Positions 27,593 through 36,222 of a DNA stretch of 64,000 nt are shown here, piece by piece (the stretch's first letter is position 1; every line of letters starts with the position of its first letter). Source of the DNA: Rhodoplanes tepidamans (GTDB lineage Bacteria > Pseudomonadota > Alphaproteobacteria > Rhizobiales > Xanthobacteraceae); NCBI RefSeq assembly GCF_030813915.1, contig NZ_JAUSUJ010000007.1, positions 62,001 to 126,000 on the forward strand, written 5' to 3'. The notes under the pieces were generated by a model. It searched no databases. It was not told where the DNA came from and worked only from the letters and a program-made list of their open reading frames with translations. A program made the translations under genes and the position numbers.

Positions 27593-28273
27593 CTAGCGGC
27601 GGCCGCCGACCTCGTCGATGTGGTTGAGGAGCGCCAGCGGGTCCTCGTAGACCCGGTAGGCGCCGGCGCGCTCCAGCTCGGCCTCGCCGTAGCCGCCGGA
27701 CAGGACGCCGACGCCGAGCGCGCGGGCGCGGCGCGCCGCCAGCATGTCCCACACGCTGTCGCCGACCACGTAGGAGTCCTCGATGGCGACGCCGAGCCGC
27801 CCCGCGGCGGCGAGGAACAGGTCGGGGTCCGGCTTGGCGTATTTCACCAGGTCGCGGGTGACCACCGGCACGGTGTCGGGATCGACGCCGAGCGTGTCGA
27901 GGGTCGGCCGCGCCGTCGCCATCCGGCCCGAGGTGGCGATCGTCCACGGGATGCCGGCCTCGGTCAGATAGGCGAGCAGCTCCTTCGCGCCGGGCAGCGG
28001 CCGGATCTCCTTCGAGCGGCGGCCGTAGCTCTCGGCGTGCCGCTTCTGCAGCCGCTCCGCCCGTTCGGGATCGAGCGCCAGCGCACCCGTCTCGCGCAGC
28101 AGCATGTTGGTGAACAGGCCGCCGCTCATGCCGATCTTGCGGTGGATGCGCCACACCGAGAGGCTGATGCCCTCGGCCTCCAGCGCCTCGTGCCAGGCGA
28201 GCACGTGCTGGTAGACGCTGTCGACCAGCGTGCCGTCGAGATCGAACAGAAAGGCCGTCTGGCGACGCTCCAT
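27593..28273 (-). CDS. HAD-superfamily phosphatase (Gph-like)
   Basis: The protein has 226 residues from the ATG at 28273 (MERRQTAFLFDLDGTLVDS). Motif I DLDGTLVD has both aspartates; motif II is TSG (IATSGRM); the motif III lysine lies in KYAKPDPDL, and motif IV is VVGDSVWDM. The cap domain sits between motifs I and II (residues ~20-85), as in phosphoglycolate phosphatase and beta-phosphoglucomutase relatives. It is far from the cbb operon, so a role in 2-phosphoglycolate removal is possible but not supported by linkage. The longer frame upstream is Gly/Pro/Arg-rich and not credible. Confidence 0.88.
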   Translation of the reverse strand: MERRQTAFLFDLDGTLVDSVYQHVLAWHEALEAEGISLSVWRIHRKIGMSGGLFTNMLLRETGALALDPERAERLQKRHAESYGRRSKEIRPLPGAKELLAYLTEAGIPWTIATSGRMATARPTLDTLGVDPDTVPVVTRDLVKYAKPDPDLFLAAAGRLGVAIEDSYVVGDSVWDMLAARRARALGVGVLSGGYGEAELERAGAYRVYEDPLALLNHIDEVGGRR

Positions 28274-28413
28274 GCGGGGCTCTCCGGTTGTCGCAAGGAT
28301 AGGACCCGCCGAGCCTCGGCCCGGCGGCCCTGCATGGCAAGAGTTGGTGACGCGGGCGTGGCGGGCCGCCGGTCGTTCCCGGGGCGCGCCCCCGGGTCCC
28401 CGCGGCGCCCGGA

Positions 28414-28442
28414 GGGCCATGGGGCCATGGGGCCATGGGGCC
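28414..28442. repeat. GGGGCCAT tandem repeat
   Basis: Three and a half copies of GGGGCCAT lie between the HAD and LacI genes, immediately after the LacI stop codon on the minus strand. Short tandem repeats of this kind can vary in copy number. Confidence 0.8.
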
Positions 28443-28447
28443 GGCGC

Positions 28448-29536
28448 TCAGCGCCGCGCGCGCGGCGGTGAGCGTCGACCTCCGGCCGCCGGTCCGGCGC
28501 CGCCGCGCCCGACGGCGGCGGACGGCGGCGCCGTCGAGCCGCGCAGCACCAGCTCGGGCCGCAGCAGCACGTCGCCGGCCGTCTCCTGCCCGGCCATGCG
28601 GGCGAGCAGCAGGCGCGCCGCCTCCGCCCCCATGTCGCGATGGCGGAACCGCACCGTGGTGAGCGGCGGATCGACGAGGTCCATCAGCGGCAGGTCGTTG
28701 TAGCCGGTGACCGACACGTCGCCCGGGCAGGCGAGGCCACGCGCCGTCAGGGCGTCGTAGCAGCCGAGCGCCAGGAGATCGTTGGCGGCGACGACGGCGG
28801 TCGTCGCCGGATGCGCGTCGAGCAGCGCCGCGCAGGCCAGCCGCCCGGCCTCGCGCGAGAACGACGCCGCCTCGGCGACCGGCAGGGCCCGGCGCCCGAG
28901 CGCCGCGCCGGCGGCCGCGAAGCCGCGGCGCCGCGTCGCCCCGGTGGACAGCGTCTGCGGGCCGGCGACATGGCCGATGCGGACGTGGCCGAGCCCGGCG
29001 AGGTGCTCCATCGCGAGGCCGATGCCGCGCAGGTCGTCGCTCAGCACGGCGGGCGCCCGGCCGCTGTCGTCGGTGCGGTTGATCAGCACGATCGGCGCGG
29101 GCCCGTCGAGCCACTCGTCGAGCACGGCGTCGTGCAGCATCGCCGAGGCGAGGATCAGGCCGTCGACCTGCCGCTCGACCATGGCGGAGAGGATGCGGCG
29201 ATGCCGCTCCGGATCGTTGGCCGTGTCGGCCACGATGGTGAGGTAGCCCTGCTCCTGCAGGGTGTGCTCGATGCCGTTGAGGATCGCCGGGAACAGCAGG
29301 CTGGCGAGGTCCGGCACCACCAGGCCGACCATGTGGGAGCGGCGCGTGCGCAGGCTCGACGCCGCCGTGTTGGCGCGGTAGCCGAGCCGCCGCGCCGTCT
29401 CCTCGACGCGCGCCACGATCGCCGGATTGACGCGCGCCCGGGTCGCCGGGCTGAGCGCCCGCGACACCGTGGAGAAGTGCACGCCGGCCGCCTCGGCGAC
29501 CTCCTTGATCGTGACGGTCGGTCTCTTCGCGGCCAT
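28448..29536 (-). CDS. LacI-family transcriptional regulator
   Basis: The protein has 362 residues from the ATG at 29536. The N-terminal helix-turn-helix is VTIKEVAEAAGVHFSTVSRAL, and the hinge NTAASSLRTRRSHMVGLVVPDL leads into a periplasmic-binding-protein-like ligand domain ending before ~residue 340. The last 25 residues are low-complexity. It is divergent from the AhpD-like gene; two palindromes with core GCAAACGTTTGC between them are probable operators for autoregulation and control of that neighbour. The ligand is unknown; family members usually bind sugars or purines. Confidence 0.9.
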   Translation of the reverse strand: MAAKRPTVTIKEVAEAAGVHFSTVSRALSPATRARVNPAIVARVEETARRLGYRANTAASSLRTRRSHMVGLVVPDLASLLFPAILNGIEHTLQEQGYLTIVADTANDPERHRRILSAMVERQVDGLILASAMLHDAVLDEWLDGPAPIVLINRTDDSGRAPAVLSDDLRGIGLAMEHLAGLGHVRIGHVAGPQTLSTGATRRRGFAAAGAALGRRALPVAEAASFSREAGRLACAALLDAHPATTAVVAANDLLALGCYDALTARGLACPGDVSVTGYNDLPLMDLVDPPLTTVRFRHRDMGAEAARLLLARMAGQETAGDVLLRPELVLRGSTAPPSAAVGRGGAGPAAGGRRSPPRARR

Positions 29537-29565
29537 CGGACCCTCCGGCGGACGGTATCGCATTG

Positions 29566-29577
29566 GCAAACGATTGC
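29566..29577. promoter_or_regulatory. Probable LacI-family operator 1
   Basis: GCAAACGATTGC is a near-palindrome (one mismatch) just upstream of the lacI-type gene. It differs by one base from operator 2, located 80 bp away, and has the central CG typical of LacI/PurR sites. Confidence 0.7.
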
Positions 29578-29645
29578 AGCAAGCGGCCAGAACTCGCGGC
29601 CGCGCACGATTGACAAGACCTGCGAGATCTGCGGAGATGGGTTTT

Positions 29646-29657
29646 GCAAACGTTTGC
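29646..29657. promoter_or_regulatory. Probable LacI-family operator 2
   Basis: A perfect palindrome, GCAAACGTTTGC, 32 bp upstream of the AhpD-like start codon. Its 80-bp spacing from operator 1 would allow looping between the two sites. Confidence 0.75.
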
Positions 29658-29688
29658 TGACACAAACCAGCATCGAGAGGAAACGCCG

Positions 29689-30339
29689 ATGGCCCCCCGC
29701 ATCAGCTACGTGGAGCCTGCCAGCATCACGGATCCGGCGATGATCCAGGAGCTCGAGCGCTGCGCCCGCGAGGGCACGCCGCGCCCGGAAAGCCAGGCCG
29801 TGCGGGCGCACGTGCCGGCGGTGTTCTGGTCGTTCGCCGACACCTGGCGCACCGTGTTCCACCAGGGCGTCGCCGACCACTCGATCAAGGAGCTGTGCCG
29901 CGTCTACGTCTCGCGCGCGGTGCTGTGCGAGTTCTGCGGCAACCAGCGTTCGATCAAGTCGGCCAGGGCCGGGCTGGTCGAGGACGACTACCGCGACCTG
30001 ATCAACTTCGAGACCTCGTCGCGCTACGACGAGAGGCAGAAGGCCGCCCTCTCCTACGCCGAGGCGATCACCTGGGACCTGCCGACCGACGACGCCTTCT
30101 GGGCCCGGCTGCACGCCCACTTCTCCGAGCCCGAGCTGGTCGAGATCGGCTATTTCGTCGCCATCACCATGGGCCAGCAGCGCTGGCTGCGGACCCTGAA
30201 CATCGAGCACCACCAGGTGATGGCCGGTCAGGACGGCTCGATGGCGCCCGGCTTCGAGACCGCCGAGGCGCTGGCGCGGTCGAAGGCCGACCCGGACTAC
30301 TGGGCGCGGTCGAAGACCCGCCCGGCGACGGCTGCCTGA
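29689..30339 (+). CDS. Carboxymuconolactone decarboxylase/AhpD-like protein
   Basis: The protein has 216 residues from the ATG at 29689, with GAGAGG upstream. The all-helical AhpD-like fold is indicated by KELCRVYVSRAVLCEFCGNQR, whose C80-x2-C83 pair is the redox or proton-relay motif, and by YAEAITWDLPTDDAFW. Such proteins serve as peroxidase partners or as lactone decarboxylases. It is controlled, by inference, by the divergent LacI-type regulator. It stands alone, with no catabolic operon around it. The true substrate is unknown. Confidence 0.82.
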   Translation: MAPRISYVEPASITDPAMIQELERCAREGTPRPESQAVRAHVPAVFWSFADTWRTVFHQGVADHSIKELCRVYVSRAVLCEFCGNQRSIKSARAGLVEDDYRDLINFETSSRYDERQKAALSYAEAITWDLPTDDAFWARLHAHFSEPELVEIGYFVAITMGQQRWLRTLNIEHHQVMAGQDGSMAPGFETAEALARSKADPDYWARSKTRPATAA

Positions 30340-30432
30340 CCGGCGCCCGACCTCCTGCGACGCCGATCCCGGGCGGGCCCGGGATCGCCCCCCCGGCGAA
30401 GACGCGGCGCTCACCGGCCGGCGCCGCCGGCC

Positions 30433-31113
30433 TCACGTGATGCGCAGGGCGGCCCGCAGCCCGAGAACGGCCGAGTCGATCACCGGCAGCGAGAGCTCGC
30501 GCTCCAGCGCATCGGCGAAGCCGTAGCCCGGAATGTTCGTGCTCCAGACGAGCACGGCGTCCGCGTCGCGCCGCGCCGCGACGGCCCGTGCAAACGCGAC
30601 GATCGGCTCGGGCGACGCGCCGGCGGCCGCGAAATTGTCGGTGAATCCGAGATGCAGCTCGCTGGAGGTGCTCACGCCCCGTTCGGCGAAGCGGAGCTTG
30701 TAGACCTGCCCCTTCGCGGGGATGCCGTGCGTCACCAGGGCGATCCGCCGGATGCCGCGACGGTCGAACTCGTCGAGCGCCGCGAGCGCCGTGGTCACCA
30801 TCGGAATGCCGACCCGACTCTCCACCAGGGCGCACAGCTCCCTGTCGGCGTCGAAGCCGATCGCGGAGCCGCGCGTGGCGTTCCAGCAGATCACCCCCAC
30901 CCGGGCGTGGGCGAGAAGCTCGGCCGCGGCGAGAAAGGAGGCGGCATCGTAGCCGGTCTCCGGCTGCCCCTGCCCGTCGCCGAAATAGGGCACCCGGGCG
31001 AAGCACGCGTCCACCCCGGGCCGCGCGCCGATCAGATGCCTGGCCGCCCGCTCGACCACCCGGTTCGAGGACGGCAGGATGATGCCGATCGCCCGGCCGG
31101 CCGGGATCGTCAC
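30433..31113 (-). CDS. Asp/Glu racemase-superfamily protein (arylmalonate decarboxylase/maleate isomerase-like)
   Basis: A 226-residue protein from GTG 31113, overlapping the upstream deacetylase gene by 4 bp (GTGA), so translation is probably coupled. The start IGIILPSSNRVVERAARH and the segment IRRIALVTHGIPAKGQVY fit the arylmalonate decarboxylase/maleate isomerase branch. One cysteine lies in VICWNATRGSAIG, where the family has its first catalytic Cys. The second catalytic Cys is missing: the matching segment reads VLVWSTNIPGYG. One-cysteine members include arylmalonate decarboxylase, so a decarboxylase rather than racemase chemistry is possible. The substrate is unknown. Confidence 0.75.
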   Translation of the reverse strand: MTIPAGRAIGIILPSSNRVVERAARHLIGARPGVDACFARVPYFGDGQGQPETGYDAASFLAAAELLAHARVGVICWNATRGSAIGFDADRELCALVESRVGIPMVTTALAALDEFDRRGIRRIALVTHGIPAKGQVYKLRFAERGVSTSSELHLGFTDNFAAAGASPEPIVAFARAVAARRDADAVLVWSTNIPGYGFADALERELSLPVIDSAVLGLRAALRIT

Positions 31114-32054
31114 GGCCGCCGCTCCGCCGCGCCGGCGAGTGCGGGCTGCGGCGTGTCCGGTCCGGTGGCGGCCATCCAGTGGCGGGCCAGGTCGATGCGC
31201 CGGGCGACCCACACGCGGTCGCCGAGGCGCGCGAGCAGGCCGAGAATGCCTTCGACGGCGGCAAACCGGGCGGGACGGCCGCATATCCGCAGGTGAAGGC
31301 CGATGTTGAGGAGACTGCTGCGGCCCCGCTCCGCCTCGTCCAGCAAGGTCGACAGGGCGGCGCCGGCATAGCGCACGAACTGGTCGGGCTCGACGAAGCC
31401 GTTGGGATGGAAGAACTTCATGTCGTTGCAGTCGAACCCGTAGGGCACCACGAGAATCCGGCCGGCGCCGGCCGGCGCCATGTACGGCAGGTCGTCGTCG
31501 AAGCCGTTCGAGTCGTAGGCGAAGCCGAGCTCCGCCAGGAGCTCCCGCGTATGGACGCTCTGGCTGCCGCGGCAGCAGAAGCCGAGCGGGCGCTCGCCCG
31601 TGGCCGCGCGGATGACGTCGATGCAGCGGACCAGCGACGCGCGCTCCGCGGCACGATCGGCGAAGTCGGCGTGCGGGCGCCACAGCCAGCCGTGGCAGGC
31701 CGGCTCGTGTCCCCGCGCCACGATCTCGGCCGCGAGGTCCGGCAGGCGCTCGACGGCGCGGCCGCACATGTAGAACGTCGCCCGCCGGTCGTGCCGGTCG
31801 AAGGCGTCGAGGAACCGCCAGAGGCCGACCCGCGTGCCGTAGGCGAACATCTCCTCCTGGCCGAGATCGCGGCGCCCCGGCGCCACGACGCTCACCACCT
31901 CGCCGATGCGCTCGCTGACCTCGTCGCCGTCGCCGACGGCCAGTTCGGCCCCCTCCTCGAAATTGACCACCAGGGAGACCGCGACCCTGGCGCCGTTCGG
32001 CCAGACCATCGCGGGCGGACGACCGCCATAGCCGACCAGATCACGCTGCCGCAT
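31110..32054 (-). CDS. Polysaccharide deacetylase-family hydrolase (PuuE allantoinase-like)
   Basis: The protein has 314 residues from the ATG at 32054 (MRQRDLVGYGGRPPAMVWPNGARVAVS in outline); an ATG at 32072 is also possible. It belongs to the NodB/CE4 fold, and the PuuE-like subgroup is suggested by LVVNFEEGAE, YGTRVGLWRFLDAFDRHDRRATFY, HEPACHGWLWRPH and CCRGSQSVHT. This subgroup includes metal-independent allantoinases and other cyclic amide hydrolases. It forms a two-gene operon with the racemase-like gene and is divergent from the GntR regulator. An operator palindrome lies at 32101-32114, just upstream. Confidence 0.82.
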   Translation of the reverse strand: MRQRDLVGYGGRPPAMVWPNGARVAVSLVVNFEEGAELAVGDGDEVSERIGEVVSVVAPGRRDLGQEEMFAYGTRVGLWRFLDAFDRHDRRATFYMCGRAVERLPDLAAEIVARGHEPACHGWLWRPHADFADRAAERASLVRCIDVIRAATGERPLGFCCRGSQSVHTRELLAELGFAYDSNGFDDDLPYMAPAGAGRILVVPYGFDCNDMKFFHPNGFVEPDQFVRYAGAALSTLLDEAERGRSSLLNIGLHLRICGRPARFAAVEGILGLLARLGDRVWVARRIDLARHWMAATGPDTPQPALAGAAERRP

Positions 32055-32100
32055 GCCGTTCTCCGAAAGCACCTGTCCGGTTGCTAGATCATGCCGCCAT

Positions 32101-32114
32101 TATTGTCGACAATA
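32101..32114. promoter_or_regulatory. Palindromic operator between deacetylase and GntR genes
   Basis: TATTGTCGACAATA is a perfect 14-bp palindrome 47 bp upstream of the deacetylase start. It shares ATTGTCKACAAT with the site at 33027-33038. The flanking DNA is AT-rich, as expected of promoters. It is probably bound by the adjacent GntR protein. Confidence 0.75.
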
Positions 32115-32207
32115 CTATTCCATTTTTGTTGCATATATGTTGGGCAGACGGTTGCGGGAAAGCCGCCCGGCTGTCACACTCGACCCCACAACAACGTGCG
32201 GAACGCG

Positions 32208-32954
32208 ATGCGGAAATCGAAGGCGATGTCGGCCGGCGGGCGGACGACACTGGACCAGGACCCGGTGGTCCAGGGCATCCTCAAGGCGATCAGCCTCAAG
32301 CGCCTGCGGCCCGGAATGAAGCTCGGGGAGATCGAGCTGGCGTCGGCCTTCGGCACCAACCGGACGCACGTCCGGCAGGTCCTGTCGCATCTCGGCTCGC
32401 GCGACCTGGTCACGCTGATCCCGAACCGCGGCGCCTTCGTCTCGCAATGCTCCCCCGAGGAGGCCCGCGCCGTCTTCGACACCCGGAAGATCCTGGAGCG
32501 GGCGGCGATCTCGGCGGCGCTGGACCACTTCACCCCGGACATGGCGCGGGACCTGTCGCGGCTGGTGGCGCTGGAGAAGTCGCATTCGCACAACGACCGC
32601 TGGGACGGGCTGGACCTCAGCGCCAGCTTCCATGTCGAGATCGCGCGGCTGAGCGGCAATCCCGTGCTGGTCAAGTTCATGGAAGAGCTGACGCTGCGCA
32701 CGTCGCTGATCATCGCCCAATACGAGATGCCGGGATCGGAGGACCGCTGCCCGGAGGCGCATCCTGGCATCGCCGAGCGGATCCTGGCGCGCGACAAGGC
32801 CGGGGCGATCGCGGCGATGGATCGCCATCTCGCCGACATGCAGGCGCGACTCAAGCTCGACGGCCGCGGCGAGAGCGACGCCGACATCGCGGCCATCTTC
32901 CAGGATCTGGGCATCGTCCCCAAGGCCAGGCCCGGGGCGCGCCGCCGCGACTGA
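32208..32954 (+). CDS. GntR-family regulator (FadR/FCD type)
   Basis: The protein has 248 residues from the ATG at 32208 (MRKSKAMSAGG); an internal ATG at 32226 is the alternative. The winged helix is ISLKRLRPGMKLGEIELASAFGTNRTHVRQVLSHLGSRDLV (residues ~30-70), and an all-helical FCD ligand domain follows. The domain carries the usual metal-binding pattern, with Asp/His in SFHVEIARLSG and HPGIAERILARDKAGAIAAMDRHL. It lies between its presumed targets: the divergent deacetylase/racemase pair and the downstream ABC transporter operon. Matching ATTGTCKACAAT palindromes precede both, pointing to one small regulon. Confidence 0.88.
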   Translation: MRKSKAMSAGGRTTLDQDPVVQGILKAISLKRLRPGMKLGEIELASAFGTNRTHVRQVLSHLGSRDLVTLIPNRGAFVSQCSPEEARAVFDTRKILERAAISAALDHFTPDMARDLSRLVALEKSHSHNDRWDGLDLSASFHVEIARLSGNPVLVKFMEELTLRTSLIIAQYEMPGSEDRCPEAHPGIAERILARDKAGAIAAMDRHLADMQARLKLDGRGESDADIAAIFQDLGIVPKARPGARRRD

Positions 32955-33026
32955 GGCGGCGAGGACCGGCCCGGCCTCCTCCGGCCGCCCAGAATGCCAT
33001 CACGGTGGCGACAATATAATCTTTTA

Positions 33027-33038
33027 ATTGTCTACAAT
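33027..33038. promoter_or_regulatory. Second GntR-type operator upstream of the ABC importer
   Basis: ATTGTCTACAAT differs from the core at 32101-32114 by one base. It lies 51 bp upstream of the ATPase start, in an AT-rich pocket (acaatataatcttttaattg), and a half-site GACAATA sits at 33009-33015. Confidence 0.72.
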
Positions 33039-33089
33039 ATTTGAGACGCTTGTCGCAGCTGATGCATTCACGCTTCGGGGCACCCGTCC

Positions 33090-34202
33090 ATGCTCGCCGA
33101 TGCCGCCCTCCCCTCGCCGTCTCCGGTCCGGGCCCGCAGCGCGTCCGTGGAGCTGACGTCCGTCTCGCATCGGTTCGGACCGGCGACCGTGATCGACGAC
33201 GTGTCGCTCGCCATCGCGCCCGGCGAGTTCATCGCCTTCCTGGGGCCGTCGGGCTGCGGCAAGACCACCCTGCTGCGGATCGTCGCCGGGTTCATCACGC
33301 CGAGCTCCGGCGAGGTGCGCATGTCCGGCGCTGCGGTGGGCGGGCTGGGGCCGGCCGAGCGCGGCGTCGGCATCGTGTTCCAGAACTATGCGCTGTTCCC
33401 GCACATGACCGTGGCGCGCAATGTCGACTACGGGCTGCGCGCCCGCGGATGGCCCCGCGCCCGGCGCGACGCGCGGGTGCGGGAAATGCTCGGCTTCGTG
33501 CGCATGTCGGCCTTCGCCGACCGTTATCCGCGCCAGCTCTCCGGCGGCCAGCAGCAGCGCGTCGCGCTGGCCCGCGCGCTGGCGGTCGACCCGTCGATCC
33601 TGCTGCTCGACGAGCCGTTCGGCGCGCTCGACAAGAACCTGCGCCTCGACATGCAGATCGAGCTCGAGCGCATCCACCGCGACGCCGGCCTGACCACCAT
33701 CATGGTGACGCACGACCAGGAGGAGGCGCTCGCCCTCGCCGACAGGATCGCGGTGTTCGATGCCGGCCGCCTGGAGCAGTTCGGCACCCCGCAGGAGATC
33801 TACGACCGCCCGGCCACCCGCTTCGTCAGCAGCTTCGTCGGCCACACCAACCTGCTGCCCGGCCGGCTCCTGAACAGCCGGGGCGAGGCGCGGATCGCCA
33901 CCGATGCCGGCCCGGTGCTGGTGCTGCCCCAGGCCAGGCCGTGCGGCCGCCCCGGGCGGGTGCTGGTGGCGATCCGGCCGGAGAACCTGCGTCTCGCGAC
34001 GTCCGGCGAGGCGAGCGCGTTCGCCGCGGTCGTGCGCGCGGTCATGCCGCTCGGCCCCACCATCGCCTACGACCTGGCGCTGGCGGACGGAACCCCGCTC
34101 AAGCTCCTGCACATGCGGGGCGCCGCGCCCGGCGCCACACCCGGCGCCCAGGTCCACCTGCAGATCGCCGACCCGACCCACTGCCCTGTCTACATCGACT
34201 GA
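33090..34202 (+). CDS. potA: Spermidine/putrescine-type ABC importer ATPase
   Basis: A 370-residue protein. Walker A is GPSGCGKTT, the Q-loop is FQNYALFPHMTV, the signature is LSGGQQQRVALARAL, Walker B is ILLLDEPFGALD, and the switch histidine is in VTHDQEE. The C-terminal TOBE domain (residues ~290-370) marks the CUT1/Pot class. It energises import through the two permeases encoded downstream. It is the first gene of a four-gene importer operon (ATPase, binding protein, two permeases) after the GntR gene. The substrate class is inferred from homology as polyamine-like; opines or other amides are also possible. Confidence 0.9.
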   Translation: MLADAALPSPSPVRARSASVELTSVSHRFGPATVIDDVSLAIAPGEFIAFLGPSGCGKTTLLRIVAGFITPSSGEVRMSGAAVGGLGPAERGVGIVFQNYALFPHMTVARNVDYGLRARGWPRARRDARVREMLGFVRMSAFADRYPRQLSGGQQQRVALARALAVDPSILLLDEPFGALDKNLRLDMQIELERIHRDAGLTTIMVTHDQEEALALADRIAVFDAGRLEQFGTPQEIYDRPATRFVSSFVGHTNLLPGRLLNSRGEARIATDAGPVLVLPQARPCGRPGRVLVAIRPENLRLATSGEASAFAAVVRAVMPLGPTIAYDLALADGTPLKLLHMRGAAPGATPGAQVHLQIADPTHCPVYID

Positions 34203-34234
34203 CGCCACCGACCGACGCCATCGGAGCCCCTGCC

Positions 34235-35293
34235 ATGTCCGCCACCGTCTCACGCCGCCAGCTTCTCGCCTCCGGTGCCGCCGCGGCGATCGCGCCCGGC
34301 CTGCTGTCCGGCATCCCGGGCCGGGCCGAGGCCGCCGGCAGCCTCGTCGCCACGACCTATCCAGGGACCTGGGAGGTGGCCCAGCGCCAGATCCTGCTGC
34401 CGGCCTTCACCAGGGCCACCGGCGCGAGCGTCGCGCTGCAGCCGGTCCTCGCGCTCGACGCGGTCGCCAAGATCGCGGCGTCCCGGGCGAACCCGCCCTT
34501 CAACGTCGTGCTGATGGACGAGGGCCCGTATCTGGCGGCACTGGATCTCGGGATCTTCGCACCCTTGCCGAAGGACAAGGTGAAGAACCTCGCCGACCTG
34601 CCCGAGCGGTTCATCGACCCCAACGGCCGCGGCGCCTTCATCTCCGCCCAGATCATGGGCATCGTCTACAATCCGACCGCGATCAAGACGCCGCCCACCT
34701 CCTGGCTCGACCTGTGGAAGCCCCAATACAAGGGCCGGGTCGGAATCACCGGGCTCGGCAGCAGCCTCGGGGCCGCCTGGATGGTGGAGATCGCGAAGCT
34801 GCACGGCGGCAGCGAGAGCAACATGGATCCGGGCTTCGCGGCGCTGAAGACGCTGCTGCCGAATCTCGGCGCCGTGGCCCCCAATCCGGGGGCGCTGGCG
34901 ACGCTGTTCCAGCAGGGCCAGATCGACATCGGCTTCAACTATCTCAACGCCGTCCTGCCCTTGGCGCAGCGGGGCGTGGAGATCGCCATCGCGCGGCCGG
35001 ACTCCGGCTGGGTGCTGGTACGAAACTCGCTGCACGCCATCGCCGGCAGCGCGAATCTCGATCTCTGCTACGCCTATATCGACGCCGCCCTGTCCGGTGC
35101 CGTCCAGGGCCAGATGGCCGCCGCGCCGAACTTCTTGGCTCCGACCAACAGGACGGTCGCCTTCGGCTCCGAGCTGCAGAAGGTGGCCAGGAACGACCAG
35201 GATCTCGCCGCCCTGACCCTGGTCGACTGGAAGGCCCTCAATCCGCAACGCAGCGCGCTGATCGAGCGCTTCAACAAGGAGGTCCGGACCTGA
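34235..35293 (+). CDS. Extracellular solute-binding protein (PotD-like), Tat-exported
   Basis: The protein has 352 residues from the ATG at 34235. The N-terminus SRRQLLASGAAAAIAPGLLSG is a twin-arginine signal with an Ala-x-Ala-type cleavage near GRAEAAG. The mature protein matches type II periplasmic binding proteins: LVATTYPGTWEVAQRQILLPAF, a WLDLWKPQYKGRVGI segment and a C-terminal helix. It captures the ligand for the Pot-type importer. Tat export suggests folding before export. It lies 32 bp after the ATPase gene. Confidence 0.88.
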   Translation: MSATVSRRQLLASGAAAAIAPGLLSGIPGRAEAAGSLVATTYPGTWEVAQRQILLPAFTRATGASVALQPVLALDAVAKIAASRANPPFNVVLMDEGPYLAALDLGIFAPLPKDKVKNLADLPERFIDPNGRGAFISAQIMGIVYNPTAIKTPPTSWLDLWKPQYKGRVGITGLGSSLGAAWMVEIAKLHGGSESNMDPGFAALKTLLPNLGAVAPNPGALATLFQQGQIDIGFNYLNAVLPLAQRGVEIAIARPDSGWVLVRNSLHAIAGSANLDLCYAYIDAALSGAVQGQMAAAPNFLAPTNRTVAFGSELQKVARNDQDLAALTLVDWKALNPQRSALIERFNKEVRT

Positions 35294-35307
35294 CGCCGGC
35301 CGAGCGC

Positions 35308-36222
35308 ATGGCGATGCCCGGCCCCTCCGGATCCGCGGCCGTCGCCGCACCGGCCGCCGCAGCGGCGGCCGCGACGCCGCGCCGGAGGCTTCGCGTACGG
35401 CTCGGCAGGCCGTGGCTCGCCTTGCCGCTGCTGGCCTTCTTCCTGGTGTTCGTCGCCCTGCCCGTCCTCGTGCTCGTGGCCGTCGGCATCAGCGGCCCGG
35501 ACGGCTTGACGCTGGTGCATGTCCACCGGTTCCTCACCGACGGCCTGAGCCTGCCCGTGCTGGGGCGCACGCTGATGCTCGGCCTGGCGACCGCGGCCGT
35601 GGCGCTCGTGCTCGGCTATCCCCTGGCGCTGCTGTTCGTCTCCGCGTCGCCGCGGCTGCAGCGGCTGCTGATCCTGCTGATCGTGCTGCCGCTGCTGACC
35701 AGCGCCGTGGTTCGCACCTTCGCCTGGGTCGTGATCCTCGGCCGCCAGGGGCTCGTGAACGAGACCCTGACGGGGCTCGGCCTCGTCGGCGGGCCGGTTG
35801 CCCTGCTCTACACCGAGCCCATGCTGATCCTGACCCTGGCCCAGATCGAGCTGCCGCTGATGACGCTGCCGATCATCTCCGCCTTGTCGGCGATCGATCC
35901 GCGCCTGACGGAAGCCTCGGCGGCGCTCGGTGCGGGCCGCTGGCGGACCCTGCTCCTCGTCGTCGTGCCGCTCAGCCTGCCCGGCGTGATCGCCGGCGTG
36001 CTGCTGGTCTTCGCTGCCGCCTGCGGGGCGCTCGTCACCCAGTCCATCGTCGGCGGCGGGCGCCTGCTTTTCATGCCGATGTACATCTACCAGCAGGGCA
36101 TGCAGGGCCAGAACTGGCCGTTCGCCGCGACCATCTCGCTGATGCTCCTGATCTCGGTGCTGGCCGTCGTGGCGCTGCTGAACATGGCCGGCCGTCTGGC
36201 GACGAGGCACCTTCATGTCTGA
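35308..36222 (+). CDS. ABC importer permease 1 (PotB-like)
   Basis: The protein has 304 residues from the ATG at 35308 (a second ATG lies at 35314). An Ala-rich cytoplasmic N-terminus precedes six TM segments (first: LALPLLAFFLVFVALPVLVLVAVG). The EAA loop that docks on the ATPase is EASAALGAGRWRTLLLVVVPLSLPGV (residues ~205-230). It forms the pore with the second permease. The gene starts 14 bp after the binding-protein gene and overlaps the next gene by 8 bp. Confidence 0.88.
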   Translation: MAMPGPSGSAAVAAPAAAAAAATPRRRLRVRLGRPWLALPLLAFFLVFVALPVLVLVAVGISGPDGLTLVHVHRFLTDGLSLPVLGRTLMLGLATAAVALVLGYPLALLFVSASPRLQRLLILLIVLPLLTSAVVRTFAWVVILGRQGLVNETLTGLGLVGGPVALLYTEPMLILTLAQIELPLMTLPIISALSAIDPRLTEASAALGAGRWRTLLLVVVPLSLPGVIAGVLLVFAAACGALVTQSIVGGGRLLFMPMYIYQQGMQGQNWPFAATISLMLLISVLAVVALLNMAGRLATRHLHV

